Notes: generated by a model from the sequence alone, not told the origin. Positions 34,152 to 41,670 are shown, counted from the stretch's first letter. The stretch is DNA of 41,670 nucleotides from JAXGPP01 sp964436865 (GCA_964436865.1 CAYTFK010000023.1:1-41670); one strand, 5' to 3'. Numbers and translations are program-made.

Positions 34152-34463
34152 TCAGAAGCCGATCGAGAATCCGAAGTCGTGCCCGCGGTAGTATATCCCC
34201 TGCGGATAGGCGGGATAGTAGTAATGGTGGACCGGTGGCGGGGGAGGCGGCGCGTAGTGGTGGATAATTACCGGTGGCCGGTAGTAGTGGTGATATGCCG
34301 GATACCCGTGGGGGCCATAATATCCGGGGTACCCGTGCGGCCCGCCGTGATGGCCGTGGATGCCGACGGCGACATTTCCGCCATGGCGTCCATCGGCGGA
34401 CGCCGTGCCGGCAGTGGCGGCAATCGCGGCGAAAGCCACGATTGCCAATACACAACGCTTCAT
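34152..34463 (-). CDS. Secreted Gly/His/Tyr/Pro-rich protein
   Basis: A 103-residue protein with a signal peptide (MKRCVLAIVAFAAIAATAGTASA). The mature part is rich in His, Gly, Tyr and Pro, with HGYPGYYGPHGYPAYHHYY-like units and a PPPPPP stretch. It ends HDFGFSIGF, again a terminal aromatic after alternating residues, like the neighbouring protein at 33492-33842. An AAGGAG site precedes the ATG, and the transcript ends at a strong terminator. I know no family; small secreted proteins of this composition are frequent in planctomycetes. His clusters might bind metal, and a structural or surface role is equally possible. Confidence 0.75.
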   Translation of the reverse strand: MKRCVLAIVAFAAIAATAGTASADGRHGGNVAVGIHGHHGGPHGYPGYYGPHGYPAYHHYYRPPVIIHHYAPPPPPPVHHYYYPAYPQGIYYRGHDFGFSIGF

Positions 34464-34586
34464 CGCTCACTCCTTGAACGTGGGGATCAGTCCCCGGCAA
34501 TTGCGTGAGTCTTGCCGACGCCCGGGTGCGGTCGGCCAGACTGCCGCCCCAGGCAGGCCCGGAAGAGCCAGACCAGCCTGACTCCA

Positions 34587-34598
34587 ACGTTATAACGT
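34587..34598. promoter_or_regulatory. Perfect 12-bp palindrome, possible operator
   Basis: ACGTTATAACGT is a perfect palindrome located about 125-135 nt upstream of ATG 34463 and just after the coiled-coil gene. A small CTCAG-CGAA-CTGAG hairpin adjoins it (34600-34613). It could be a regulator site or a chance symmetry. Confidence 0.3.
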
Positions 34599-34672
34599 CT
34601 CAGCGAACTGAGGGCAGCAGCAGAATCTGGAGGGGCTGCGGTCCCCTTCGCCGGCACGGCCTGGCAGGCGGT

Positions 34673-34843
34673 TCAAGTGTCCTTGAGCCGCGCTGCCTCA
34701 CTTTCGAGTTCTTTGATCTGTTTCTCCAGTGCCTGGAGCTCCTTTGGATCGTCGGCCTGCTGCCGCGCGCCGGCCAACTGCTGGCGGAGGTGCTGGAGCC
34801 GCTGATGGATTACTTGGAGCTTCTTCTTGGCCTTCTTATCCAT
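34673..34843 (-). CDS. Small coiled-coil protein
   Basis: A 56-residue, highly charged helical protein that begins MDKKAKKKLQVIHQRLQHLR and forms a Leu/Gln/Lys/Glu heptad pattern to its end. Its ATG at 34843 overlaps the TAA of the CCA-adding enzyme by 8 nt, so it is translationally coupled. A longer frame to 34990 runs antisense-free through the neighbour but lacks family features. Similar short coiled-coil proteins occur in other planctomycetes as far as I recall; the function is unknown. Confidence 0.65.
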   Translation of the reverse strand: MDKKAKKKLQVIHQRLQHLRQQLAGARQQADDPKELQALEKQIKELESEAARLKDT

Positions 34844-36101
34844 GACTGGTTTCCTCGCGCACGATCCGGTCCACCAGCGCCAGGGCGGCTTCCCGGGAGT
34901 CGATGATACGGTCGAGTTGCGCCGCGCGGACCCGTTCAAGCAGCTTGCGGTAGACAGGTCCGCGCGGAATTCCGTGGTTCTGAAGATCATCGCCGTTGAT
35001 CAGCGGCGCGGGATTCAATTCGTGCTCGGGGCGAGCCCTCTGCCGGCGGCACCAGGCGACCTCTTCCGGGTTGACGGCGCCGCTGTGAGTTCGTGCGTCG
35101 AGCAGCGCGAGCAGGTCGTTGATGCCATCGGCCACAAAAAAGGCCTGGATTTCCGACCAGGGGCGGAGGCGGGCGCGGTCCAACTCGGCGTAGTGTTCGA
35201 CCAGCCACGCCACCCGGCTAATTTCCTTACTTGACAATCGCCAGCGGCGGGCGATTTCCTCGGCCTGGGCGGAGCCGACTCTTCCGTGGAGAAGGGCAGC
35301 CAGCGCCAGGGGGAAGCCGGGTTCAACGAGATTCTCGAGCACTGCCAGGCAATGCTCCAGACGCGCGCGCTCGACGTCCGAGTGCGGCACCACTTCGGGG
35401 AGAATTGCGGCCGACAGGCCGGTTTCCAGCAGGAGGCGAACCGCCCGTACGCGGTGGCGGTTGACGAGCATCCGCCGCATCTCGCCGGCAATTCGCTCGG
35501 GACTGACGACGAGCACCTCGGCCGCCATGTCGCGGATCGCCGACGCTGTCTCCGGGTCGAGCACGAAATCGAAGGTCGCCGCGAACCGCACGGCACGCAA
35601 CAGCCGCAGTTTGTCTTCTTTGAAACGCTCGAAGGGGTTGCCGATTGCTCGTACCAGGCGGCGCTGGAGATCCTGCCGGCCGCCGACGTAATCGATGACC
35701 CGTGCTGCGATGGGGTCGAAAAACAGGCCATTGATGGTGAAGTCTCGCCGCGAGGCGTCCTCTTCGGCCGAACTGAATGTGACGTGCTCGGGATGCCGCC
35801 CGTCGTGGTAGGCGGCGTCGCGGCGGAATGTGGCGACCTCGATCTGCCCCGCACCCGGCGGACCGAGCACGGTGATCACGCCGAAGGCCGCACCGATGGC
35901 GATCGTCCGGCGCTTGCCAAAGAGCGCGCGAATCTCGTCCGGCCGGGCGGAAGTCGCCACGTCGTAATCCTTGGGGATCAATCCAAGAAGATGATCGCGG
36001 ACGCACCCGCCCGCCCACCAGGCCTCGTATCCGGCGGCGCGGAGCCGCTGGACAACCTGGAGGGCAAATCCGCGTTGGCTGTTGGGGTCGATAGGAGCCA
36101 T
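34836..36101 (-). CDS. cca: CCA tRNA nucleotidyltransferase
   Basis: A 421-residue class II CCA-adding enzyme or poly(A) polymerase family member that completes the 3' CCA of tRNAs from CTP and ATP. The head contains EAWWAGGCVRDHLLG (GGxVRD), the metal-binding DxD in PKDYDVATSARP, and the RRDFTINGL motif B. The neck has DKLRLLRAVRFAATFDF and ERIAGEMRRML, and a helical body and tail follow. ATG 36101 is the family start; the longer frame adds 45 unrelated residues. The adjacent tRNA-Leu gene lacks an encoded CCA, so this enzyme is needed. Whether it is a full CCA-adding, A-adding or poly(A) enzyme cannot be decided from the motifs. Confidence 0.93.
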   Translation of the reverse strand: MAPIDPNSQRGFALQVVQRLRAAGYEAWWAGGCVRDHLLGLIPKDYDVATSARPDEIRALFGKRRTIAIGAAFGVITVLGPPGAGQIEVATFRRDAAYHDGRHPEHVTFSSAEEDASRRDFTINGLFFDPIAARVIDYVGGRQDLQRRLVRAIGNPFERFKEDKLRLLRAVRFAATFDFVLDPETASAIRDMAAEVLVVSPERIAGEMRRMLVNRHRVRAVRLLLETGLSAAILPEVVPHSDVERARLEHCLAVLENLVEPGFPLALAALLHGRVGSAQAEEIARRWRLSSKEISRVAWLVEHYAELDRARLRPWSEIQAFFVADGINDLLALLDARTHSGAVNPEEVAWCRRQRARPEHELNPAPLINGDDLQNHGIPRGPVYRKLLERVRAAQLDRIIDSREAALALVDRIVREETSHG

Positions 36102-36265
36102 CACGCCAAGGTAACGTAAGCGGGGGAGGGCAGTCGAGAGGAGGGTAACCAGCAGGCGAACCGCGGATTGCAAACGCCGCCCTTCCCCCGTTGATGCGCA
36201 ACAGCAAACGCGTCTGACGATCACCCCTGAGGGCACCTATCCGGCGCCAGCACCCAACATATACG

Positions 36266-36300
36266 AAAAAAGGACTCACGGCCAGTTGCCGTAAGTCCTT
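36266..36300 (-). terminator. Intrinsic terminator of tRNA-Leu
   Basis: A 12-bp stem with one G-U pair (36300-36289 with 36281-36270) and a 7-nt loop ends in a run of six T residues on the minus strand, beginning 11 nt after the tRNA 3' end. Confidence 0.85.
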
Positions 36301-36310
36301 GCTGTGTAAG

Positions 36311-36397
<87 letters not shown>

Positions 36398-36418
36398 GGA
36401 AGAAATCAGGCTCGATCT

Positions 36419-36446
36419 AATGTACCCGCTGCCGGGGAGGCGTCAA
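36419..36446 (-). promoter_or_regulatory. Sigma-70 promoter of tRNA-Leu
   Basis: TTGACG (36446-36441), a 16-nt spacer and TACATT (36424-36419) lie about 20 nt before the mature tRNA 5' end. The -35 overlaps the stop of the PP2C-like gene. Confidence 0.6.
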
Positions 36447-37969
36447 GTGTTCTGCCGCCGCAGCAGGGCAGTCATGGGCATCGATCGGTGGGGGCTGTCG
36501 AACGAGGCTCCGGCGCTCAGCGTGAGCGTCTGACCGGGAACAAGATGGGTCTGATGAGAGTAGGTCAGCGGGTCACCCCCCTCGGCTGTAAGACGCCCGG
36601 CAGCCGTCATGCCGATCACCAGGGAAGTGTCGGCGGAGCCTGTAATCACGGCACTGGCGGAGCCGATTGACGCGATGTGGATCGCGCTGCGTTCAGGGGT
36701 GACGACGACAAGAGCGGCGGCCAGCGCCTGGTCGGCGAGCGACTGCTGCTGAAATGTGAGGTTGACGGCTTTGAGGACGTCGGCGGGTTCGGCGTGGTAT
36801 TGTGCGTGGGACCGAAACGCGGTGCGGATGCGATCGGCCAGCGCGGCTCCGACAAGTCCGTTCTCGGCAACGCTGCCGACGATCATCGCGATTCGGCCGT
36901 CGGGAATCGCGACCCAGTCAAAGAACCGCCCCTCCTGGCCGAGATCTGAGCGGGCATTCACCGTCAGCTCCCAACCATCCAGGATCGGCATTATCGCAGG
37001 GGCCAGTTCGAGGTGAAATCGCTCCCAAGCTCCGAACTGGCGGCGAATCGAGGCTGTCTCGGCCGCCTCGTGCAGCAGGGCTTGCCGTTCGAGTTCTGCG
37101 GCCACCCGGCCAGCCACAATTTCCATCAGATTCGTCTGCCGATCGTCAAAGTCGCGGGACTCGCTGGAAAAGAACCACAAGGTTCCGAGGATTGTGGTCG
37201 CGGTGGCTACGGGCACGCAGACTGCGGCCGGAAAGGACTCGGGCGGATTCCAGCGCCGCAGCAGGTGGGTGTCTTCGAGTACCACGGCGTGACCGAGCAT
37301 CGCCTCGAGATCGGCCAAAGCGGTTTCGAGTTCCCGCGCGGGATCGGCGAACCGCTGCCGGGGGAGTCCCCAAGCCGCACGAAGCTTCAGTTCGCTCGTT
37401 CCCTCGTCGAGAAGATACAGAGCGCTGGCCTGGCAATCGACGGCCCGGGACCCTCCTTTGAGCACCGATTCCAGCCGGGCGGCAAACTGTTCCTGTTCTG
37501 CGGGGCCAGCCACGACCGGCACCGCCACCGACAGTTCCGCCTCGCGCTGGCGAAGCGCGCCCTGAGCGGCGACGAGTTCCGCCATCGCGCTGGCTACCGC
37601 CGACGCCAATTCGCGAGCGGCCGGCGCCTTCAGTCGGTCGGTGGTCCGAATCGCCCGGTCGCGGGCCGGTTCCATCCTGAAGTGTCCCGGAGTTCCTCCA
37701 ACACCCGGATTGACCGGGGCGGACCACTTCAAATCGGATGGTTCAATCGGCCCATCATCCGGCACGTATTCGAGCGTCCAGCCGGTGGCGCGCCGGAAGG
37801 CTCGAAGCAGATCCGGCAGGCAGACCGGGGCCGCGTCAAGCGCCGTCGCGACGTCGGACGATCGTTCGCGATACAGTCTGAGGTATTGCTTTTGTCGATC
37901 GGTCACGGATGGCTCGCAGGGTGTCGAAGCCGGAAGAAAGCGACGGGCAAGGCGACCTCCGCCGGCCAT
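36443..37969 (-). CDS. GAF/PP2C-SpoIIE-like protein with lost catalytic residues
   Basis: A 508-residue cytoplasmic protein with a GAF domain (about 165-310: ASALYLLDEGTSELKLRAAWG, LGHAVVLEDTHLLRRW) followed by a SpoIIE/RsbU-like PP2C domain (about 320-505). In active family members the metal sites are GGDYYD, GDVSGKG, AGH and TDG. Here they read EGRFFD, GSVAENG, IGS and SAG. The first, second and last acidic ligands are therefore replaced, although the fold markers (IPDGRIAMIVG, FQQQSLADQALAAALVVV) remain. It is most likely a pseudophosphatase. The start ATG 37969 has GGGAG about 7 nt upstream; ATG 38005 lies 36 nt further up without spacing. No partner anti-sigma or kinase gene is adjacent. 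Confidence 0.85.
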   Translation of the reverse strand: MAGGGRLARRFLPASTPCEPSVTDRQKQYLRLYRERSSDVATALDAAPVCLPDLLRAFRRATGWTLEYVPDDGPIEPSDLKWSAPVNPGVGGTPGHFRMEPARDRAIRTTDRLKAPAARELASAVASAMAELVAAQGALRQREAELSVAVPVVAGPAEQEQFAARLESVLKGGSRAVDCQASALYLLDEGTSELKLRAAWGLPRQRFADPARELETALADLEAMLGHAVVLEDTHLLRRWNPPESFPAAVCVPVATATTILGTLWFFSSESRDFDDRQTNLMEIVAGRVAAELERQALLHEAAETASIRRQFGAWERFHLELAPAIMPILDGWELTVNARSDLGQEGRFFDWVAIPDGRIAMIVGSVAENGLVGAALADRIRTAFRSHAQYHAEPADVLKAVNLTFQQQSLADQALAAALVVVTPERSAIHIASIGSASAVITGSADTSLVIGMTAAGRLTAEGGDPLTYSHQTHLVPGQTLTLSAGASFDSPHRSMPMTALLRRQNT

Positions 37970-38132
37970 CGTCAAACTCCCTGAACTTCCCAAACCTCGC
38001 GTCATCCCTGACCGCTACATCTTCCACATCGGCATGTTTACAAGCCAACGTGAGAAGATGATCGGTCGATACGTTTACGCGGCCCGTGCGGAGAGCGCTG
38101 TGGAGAACCGCGCGGCCAAATGCCATGCTTCC

Positions 38133-38149
38133 CCGGCAGACACTGCCGG
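38133..38149 (-). terminator. Hairpin after the M28 peptidase gene
   Basis: A perfect 7-bp stem (CCGGCAG/CTGCCGG, 3-nt loop) begins 6 nt after the peptidase stop. There is no U tract on the minus strand, so it may slow or protect the transcript rather than end it. Confidence 0.3.
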
Positions 38150-38154
38150 CAGGA

Positions 38155-40191
38155 TTACCGTGGCGGGTCGAGCGTGACTTCCAGGGTCTCTTCGACGCCG
38201 CCGCGTTTGACGACGACGCGGATCCGATCTCCGCCGCGGTGTTTTCGCAGCGCGCTGTCGAAATCTTCAAGATTGCCGATGCGGCTATCGGCAAGTTGCA
38301 CGATCACATCACCCGGCTGGAGTCCGGCCCGCTGCGCGGGACTGTCCTCGGCCACGCCGCTGATGGCGTAGCCAGGGCCCTGTTGAGCGAAGTCGGGGAT
38401 GCTGCCGAAATAGGGGCGCTCGCCGCCGGTGCGGGTGGCCGGTCGCGCGACAGCGACGTATTCGGGCCGCTCAGGAGCCGTGGCCAGTTGCATCGCGGCA
38501 TCGGCGACCAGGGCCGCAATCCGGCGCATACCGGGCACGTTGAGCGTATCGGGATCATCGCCGGGACGATGATACTCGTCGTGGGTACCGGTGAAGAAGT
38601 GCAGGACGGGAACCTTTCTGCCATAGAAGGCAGCATGATCGCTGGGCCCGAAGCCACTCGGGGTCTTCGTCAGCGCCAGTGCGTGGCGTTCAGAAAGCTG
38701 GTCAAGCATGTTGTCGAAGCCGCTCGCTGTACCCGAGCCACCGACGATCAGTTTCTCGTCGCGCAGACGCCCGACCATGTCCAAGTTGAGCATCGCAACC
38801 GTGTTCTCGATCGGCACTGCGGGCTGGCCGACATAGTGGCTGCTGCCGAGGAGACCGCTTTCCTCGGCGGTGAAGGCCGCGAAGACGATGGTTCGCCGAG
38901 GATGCGTCTCCTGGGCGGCCAGGGTGCGGGCCGATTCCAGGAGCACGGCCACGCCGGAGGCATTGTCGTCGGCTCCGTTGTGGATCGCTTTCTCTTTGGG
39001 CACGAGCGAGCCGGACCCCGGTCCGCCCCAGCCGAGATGATCATAATGGGCGCCAATGACAATCGCTTCGGAGGCAAGGGGGCCATCGCCCGGCAAGAGT
39101 GCGACGACGTTCTTGACTTCCGTACGCTGTCGCTCGACGTGGACCTCGCCCTGCACCCGCCATCCCTCCAGAAGCGAACTTTGGGGCGCCGGCCCGGCGT
39201 CGATCTCGCTCTCGATCGCGGCGAGGTCCTTGCCCGCGGCCGCCCGGATGATGGAATCAACCAACTCGCGGCGGATGTGAATGACAGGAAAATCGCGCGG
39301 CTCCCCCTCGCCGGCTTGCCCGAAGGGAAGGACCGGATCGTAAGAGCTGCGGAGACGGTCCGCCCACTCATCGATCTGGCGGACCAGGTCGGCGATCCGC
39401 TTCCGCTGGGCCTCGATCTGATCAAGCGAGGGATTTTCAACCTGTTTGAATCTGGCATGCTCTTCGGCAAGACGATCGAGCGATTCCTGCCATTTCTTGC
39501 GCGTTTCGGCCACCTTGGTGCGAATCTCGTGTTCGTCGGTGCAGAAGATCACGGCCGCCGCACCGTGTTCAAAAGCGTTGGCCACTTTGCGGCGCAAAGG
39601 CGCATGCTGTGAATCTTCGGTGCCATCGAAGGGGCTGTGCGGGTTGGCCTGCTGGGGTTCGTGCCGGATGATGATCACCGCCTTGCCCTGGACGTCGATA
39701 CCATCATAGTCGTCGTAGCCAAGATCCTTGGCCGTGATGCCGTAACCGGCGAAGACGAGCGGCAAGTCGAGTCTGCCGGAGCCGCTCATCGAGAGCGGGG
39801 TGAAATCGTCGGTGGGCTTGAGTTCGGTGCGTTCTGGCTCCTGACCGTCCTTGGCAGGCCCCACGATGGCGAGCTTGTTGTTTTCGCCGAGTTTCGCTTG
39901 GGTCGTGATCACGAATTTCTGAAAGGGTCCGCCATCAAAGAGATCGGTCTTGAGCCGTGCCTCGGCAAACGTGTGGGCGATGAACTCGGCCGCGCGGTCG
40001 ATTCCTGCGGTGCCGACTCCGCGACCTTCCAGATCGTCGGAGGCAAGGTATCCGACGGCGCTGGCCAGCCGGGACTCGATTGCCGCGGCTTCGGTGGCGT
40101 CGTCCGCCACGCAGAGGGGAGGCAACCAGGCGGCGGCAAGAATCAGAAGGACCGGCAGCAATTTGCGTAACGGGAGGGTGATCTTGGCCAT
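38155..40191 (-). CDS. Exported M28 zinc peptidase with C-terminal PDZ domain
   Basis: A 678-residue exported metallopeptidase. ATG 40191 gives a signal peptide (KLLPVLLILAAAWLPPLCVA, residues about 10-29). A PA-like domain interrupted by a charged coiled-coil insertion (about 225-285) precedes the M28 catalytic domain. The five zinc and catalytic positions are visible: H382 in GAHYDHLG, D408 in NGADDNASG, E443-E444 in FTAEESG, D471 in LNLDMVG and H519 in GPSDHAAFY. A PDZ domain (about 595-675, GYAISGVAEDSPAQRAGLQPGDVIVQL) closes the protein. Relatives are aminopeptidases or carboxypeptidases of the periplasm; the substrate is unknown. The PDZ domain suggests substrate or partner docking. A candidate promoter is at 40279-40307. 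Confidence 0.92.
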   Translation of the reverse strand: MAKITLPLRKLLPVLLILAAAWLPPLCVADDATEAAAIESRLASAVGYLASDDLEGRGVGTAGIDRAAEFIAHTFAEARLKTDLFDGGPFQKFVITTQAKLGENNKLAIVGPAKDGQEPERTELKPTDDFTPLSMSGSGRLDLPLVFAGYGITAKDLGYDDYDGIDVQGKAVIIIRHEPQQANPHSPFDGTEDSQHAPLRRKVANAFEHGAAAVIFCTDEHEIRTKVAETRKKWQESLDRLAEEHARFKQVENPSLDQIEAQRKRIADLVRQIDEWADRLRSSYDPVLPFGQAGEGEPRDFPVIHIRRELVDSIIRAAAGKDLAAIESEIDAGPAPQSSLLEGWRVQGEVHVERQRTEVKNVVALLPGDGPLASEAIVIGAHYDHLGWGGPGSGSLVPKEKAIHNGADDNASGVAVLLESARTLAAQETHPRRTIVFAAFTAEESGLLGSSHYVGQPAVPIENTVAMLNLDMVGRLRDEKLIVGGSGTASGFDNMLDQLSERHALALTKTPSGFGPSDHAAFYGRKVPVLHFFTGTHDEYHRPGDDPDTLNVPGMRRIAALVADAAMQLATAPERPEYVAVARPATRTGGERPYFGSIPDFAQQGPGYAISGVAEDSPAQRAGLQPGDVIVQLADSRIGNLEDFDSALRKHRGGDRIRVVVKRGGVEETLEVTLDPPR

Positions 40192-40278
40192 GAGTCGCGG
40201 AGCGGTTGATAAAGTGGCAGAAAAAGAAGCGGCAGGCCTTCCTGGCGGGGGCATCAGCTACCCGGGGGTGTATGGCAG

Positions 40279-40307
40279 ATTCTAGGACCCGTCCCGGCCA
40301 CCGGCAA
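40279..40307 (-). promoter_or_regulatory. Sigma-70 promoter of the M28 peptidase
   Basis: TTGCCG (40307-40302), a 17-nt spacer and TAGAAT (40284-40279) lie about 88 nt before ATG 40191. Confidence 0.5.
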
Positions 40308-40356
40308 CATTTGAGTCCGAGAGCCTTCGCCCGACGCGGGTTGTCAGTCGCAACGG

Positions 40357-40605
40357 CTACGGAGGGAGGGCGAGCGATCTGATGCGCAACAATAAAAGCG
40401 TGTCCAAAATTTCTTGGGCTCGACGGCAATTCGCAACACGCCAGCTAGCAAAGACTTGCAGCGTGACGCCAAGTCGCATCTTCGTACTACCTTTGAGGCA
40501 CGTGTTGCACATCAGGCCTCCGGGCCGCCGAGCCAAGCTGGAAATGGCCGGTCGAGGCCGGAAGGCCGGAGCCGGCAGGGTGAGGGTAAATGCATGAGAT
40601 GGCAT
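40357..40605 (-). CDS. Possible small protein, weakly supported
   Basis: An 82-residue frame starting at ATG 40605, with GGGAG 10 nt upstream, lies about 90 nt downstream of a strong-looking promoter (40701-40730). The middle holds a CxxC pair (LMCNTCLKG) and the end is basic and Leu-rich. The composition (LTLPAPAFRPRP at the N-terminus) is like that of spurious translations of GC-rich repeats, and I recognise no family. It may be non-coding leader or RNA sequence instead. Confidence 0.2.
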   Translation of the reverse strand: MPSHAFTLTLPAPAFRPRPAISSLARRPGGLMCNTCLKGSTKMRLGVTLQVFASWRVANCRRAQEILDTLLLLRIRSLALPP

Positions 40606-40700
40606 AGGTACGATTCTCCCGCTCTTCGGGTGTTCAGTGTGATGGCACGGTCTCTTTAAGCCGGGCTCCAGGCCGTCCTGAGCACTTCGGTTTATATACA

Positions 40701-40730
40701 AATATACACTATACGTGGCCTGCATGTCAA
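40701..40730 (-). promoter_or_regulatory. Strong-looking sigma-70 promoter without clear gene
   Basis: A perfect -35 TTGACA (40730-40725), an 18-nt spacer and TATATT (40706-40701) lie in an AT-rich patch. The transcript would start near 40694 and run toward the peptidase gene through a region with no certain gene. Confidence 0.5.
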
Positions 40731-40862
40731 GACTGATTCCCGCATGAAGCCAAGCGGCTGACGGGACGAAGGACCGGACTACATCATTGCGTTTGTGTCA
40801 TGAGCGGATTTGGCTGCCTGACACCACCCGTTGCATCGCTGGCGAGACGCCGCGCGGCGAAT

Positions 40863-41228
40863 TCACTTTTGCAGAATCAGCTTGTTGTTGCGGGTGCGGT
40901 ATAACCGGTAGACGTCGCTTCCGTGAACGATGATCAACTCGCGTTGGCCCTGCAGCAGGTCTTCAGAATTCACGACTCGGGCCTGAGATCGTTCGCGGCA
41001 AAGACAGAAGGTAGCGTCGATCGTATCGGGCTCTGCGGAGAGAACTTGCAGAGAACACGGGTGGGACGAACTCTCTCTGGGGTCCATACGCTTCGATTCC
41101 GGGACAGGATGGGCAGCCGCCGGAATCGGACAGGCAGACCGATCACCGTCGTGCTGTGCGAGGCGCGGGCTGTTGGAATCGGCGTCCGTACCCGGGCCAA
41201 CGGGGTATCCGTCAGGTTTGGTGCGCAT
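40863..41228 (-). CDS. hemP: HemP-family protein with long N-terminal extension
   Basis: The last 34 residues (88-121: SEDLLQGQRELIIVHG, SDVYRLYRTRNNKLILQK) match the short HemP family, whose members are small proteins tied to haem uptake and usually only 40-70 residues long. Here about 85 residues precede the domain, with a cysteine-containing segment (CSLQVL, FCLCRERS) and a Pro/Ala-rich start. ATG 41228 is supported by AAAGG 9 nt upstream; ATG 41087 (74 residues) is an alternative. A promoter overlapping a Fur-like box stands at 41498-41526, about 270 nt upstream. Iron-dependent regulation is inferred. No TonB receptor or haem transporter is present in the window. Confidence 0.75.
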   Translation of the reverse strand: MRTKPDGYPVGPGTDADSNSPRLAQHDGDRSACPIPAAAHPVPESKRMDPRESSSHPCSLQVLSAEPDTIDATFCLCRERSQARVVNSEDLLQGQRELIIVHGSDVYRLYRTRNNKLILQK

Positions 41229-41497
41229 GTCGACGTGCCTTTAGTTGGACCGCCCCGCAGCGTGTTGCTGGAGGCGGTCGCCCTGCATCGGGCTCTGGGA
41301 GGGGCCGTGACGACGCGATGCAGCCGGCACGAAAGCTCCCCGGAGGGCCTGGCAAGGCGAACAACAGATCGGGAGCTGGATGGCTGGCGTCCGACTGCGT
41401 CGGGGCAGTGGTCGCTGGCTGTCGAGCGAGAGTATCAGTAAGCGGAGGGGGGAGAGTGTGGCGTCTTCCCGGACCCTACTCACTGTCAACGAGAGAC

Positions 41498-41526
41498 ATT
41501 GTAATGCAACTAAGACTCATTCTCAA
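41498..41526 (-). promoter_or_regulatory. Promoter overlapping a Fur-box-like element, upstream of hemP
   Basis: On the minus strand TTGAGA (41526-41521), a 17-nt spacer and TACAAT (41503-41498) form a good promoter directed toward hemP. The spacer and -35 contain an imperfect inverted repeat (41505-41526; GAATGAGTCTTAGTTGC core) resembling a Fur box. Binding there would block RNA polymerase. Confidence 0.45.
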
Positions 41527-41670
41527 GACCAAGCAGACGTTTTTTGGTTTTCTTTCAGCAGGTCCCGAGTCCTCCCGCCGGGGCTTGGGGGAGTGATGGC
41601 CTTACGATTTACTTTCGCGAGACTGCGGGGGCCAAGACCAGACGCATGCCGCGGTGTCCTCCGGGGGCCG
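41527..41670 (+). other. Right end without a supported gene
   Basis: A plus-strand ATG at 41596 with GGGGGAG just upstream opens a frame of 25 codons to the window edge. It is too short to judge. Nothing else is recognisable here. Confidence 0.3.

Larger units (their letters stand above)
40192..40862. other. Gap between the peptidase gene and hemP
   Basis: This 671-nt region has the peptidase promoter, a second strong-looking minus-strand promoter at 40701-40730 and one weakly supported small frame (40357-40605). Otherwise no gene, RNA or repeat is recognised. The segment around 40690-40722 is conspicuously AT-rich in a GC-rich window. Confidence 0.45.

Noticed and set aside
38086..39612. 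A 508-codon plus-strand frame opposite the M28 peptidase.
   Set aside because: The minus strand encodes a complete exported peptidase with all catalytic residues, so this frame is a shadow.
40923..41441. A 172-codon plus-strand frame antisense to hemP.
   Set aside because: HemP on the minus strand has the family core and a ribosome-binding site; the plus frame has neither.
41596..41670. A possible start of a plus-strand gene at the right edge.
   Set aside because: Only 25 codons are visible and no family can be recognised, so a coding call is not justified.

Overview
This is a GC-rich bacterial chromosomal window with no phage, insertion sequence or CRISPR array visible. The gene content points to the Planctomycetota, probably a Pirellulales-like lineage. 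The signs are a DUF1573 protein, several small proteins of a kind I associate with planctomycetes, a PAS-GAF-receiver protein without a kinase ATPase domain, an M28 peptidase with a PDZ domain, and an ffh-rpsP-trmD-rplS-yraN block without rimM. This assignment is inferred from content, not from a marker-gene comparison. Most genes lie on the minus strand.

Layout. 1-12.3 kb holds household genes: the 3' part of a DUF1573 protein, an acrylyl-CoA reductase-like enzyme and class II fumarase (minus), a membrane-anchored coiled-coil protein carrying a DnaJ-type cysteine motif (plus), a PAS-GAF-receiver signalling protein (plus), a methyltransferase, then yraN-rplS-trmD-rpsP-ffh (minus). 12.6-27.35 kb is a long minus-strand surface-glycan cluster of twelve genes. 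In transcription order it encodes a cytidylyltransferase, a HAD phosphatase, a GT-B capsule-type transferase, a flippase, a CDP-alcohol phosphotransferase, a GT2/CDP-alcohol phosphotransferase fusion, a GT2, a NodB-type deacetylase, a GT4, a GT9, a small membrane protein and a GT39-like membrane protein. Several junctions overlap by 4-20 nt. 27.6-32.7 kb holds a divergent RmlD-like reductase and a minus-strand operon (DUF6798-like membrane protein, NudL-like Nudix, GNAT/FemAB-like, HAD). 32.9-41.7 kb holds a lone receiver, two secreted Gly/Tyr/His-rich proteins, a CCA-adding enzyme with a small coiled-coil protein, tRNA-Leu(GAG), a PP2C-like protein that has lost its catalytic acidic residues, an M28 peptidase and a HemP-family protein behind a promoter that overlaps a Fur-like box.

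How the genes may work together. The glycan cluster joins a putative CTP-dependent activating enzyme, a phosphatase and two CDP-alcohol phosphotransferases to ordinary glycosyltransferases and a flippase. This suggests a surface polymer carrying phosphodiester-linked alcohol groups. One phosphotransferase is covalently fused to a GT2 glycosyltransferase. The other has His in place of the fourth motif aspartate. This is the best candidate in the window for an undescribed system, but its product cannot be read from sequence.

Promoters were found by eye as -35/-10 matches with 16-18 nt spacers and are only moderately certain. Terminators marked with high confidence have perfect or near-perfect stems followed by a U tract.
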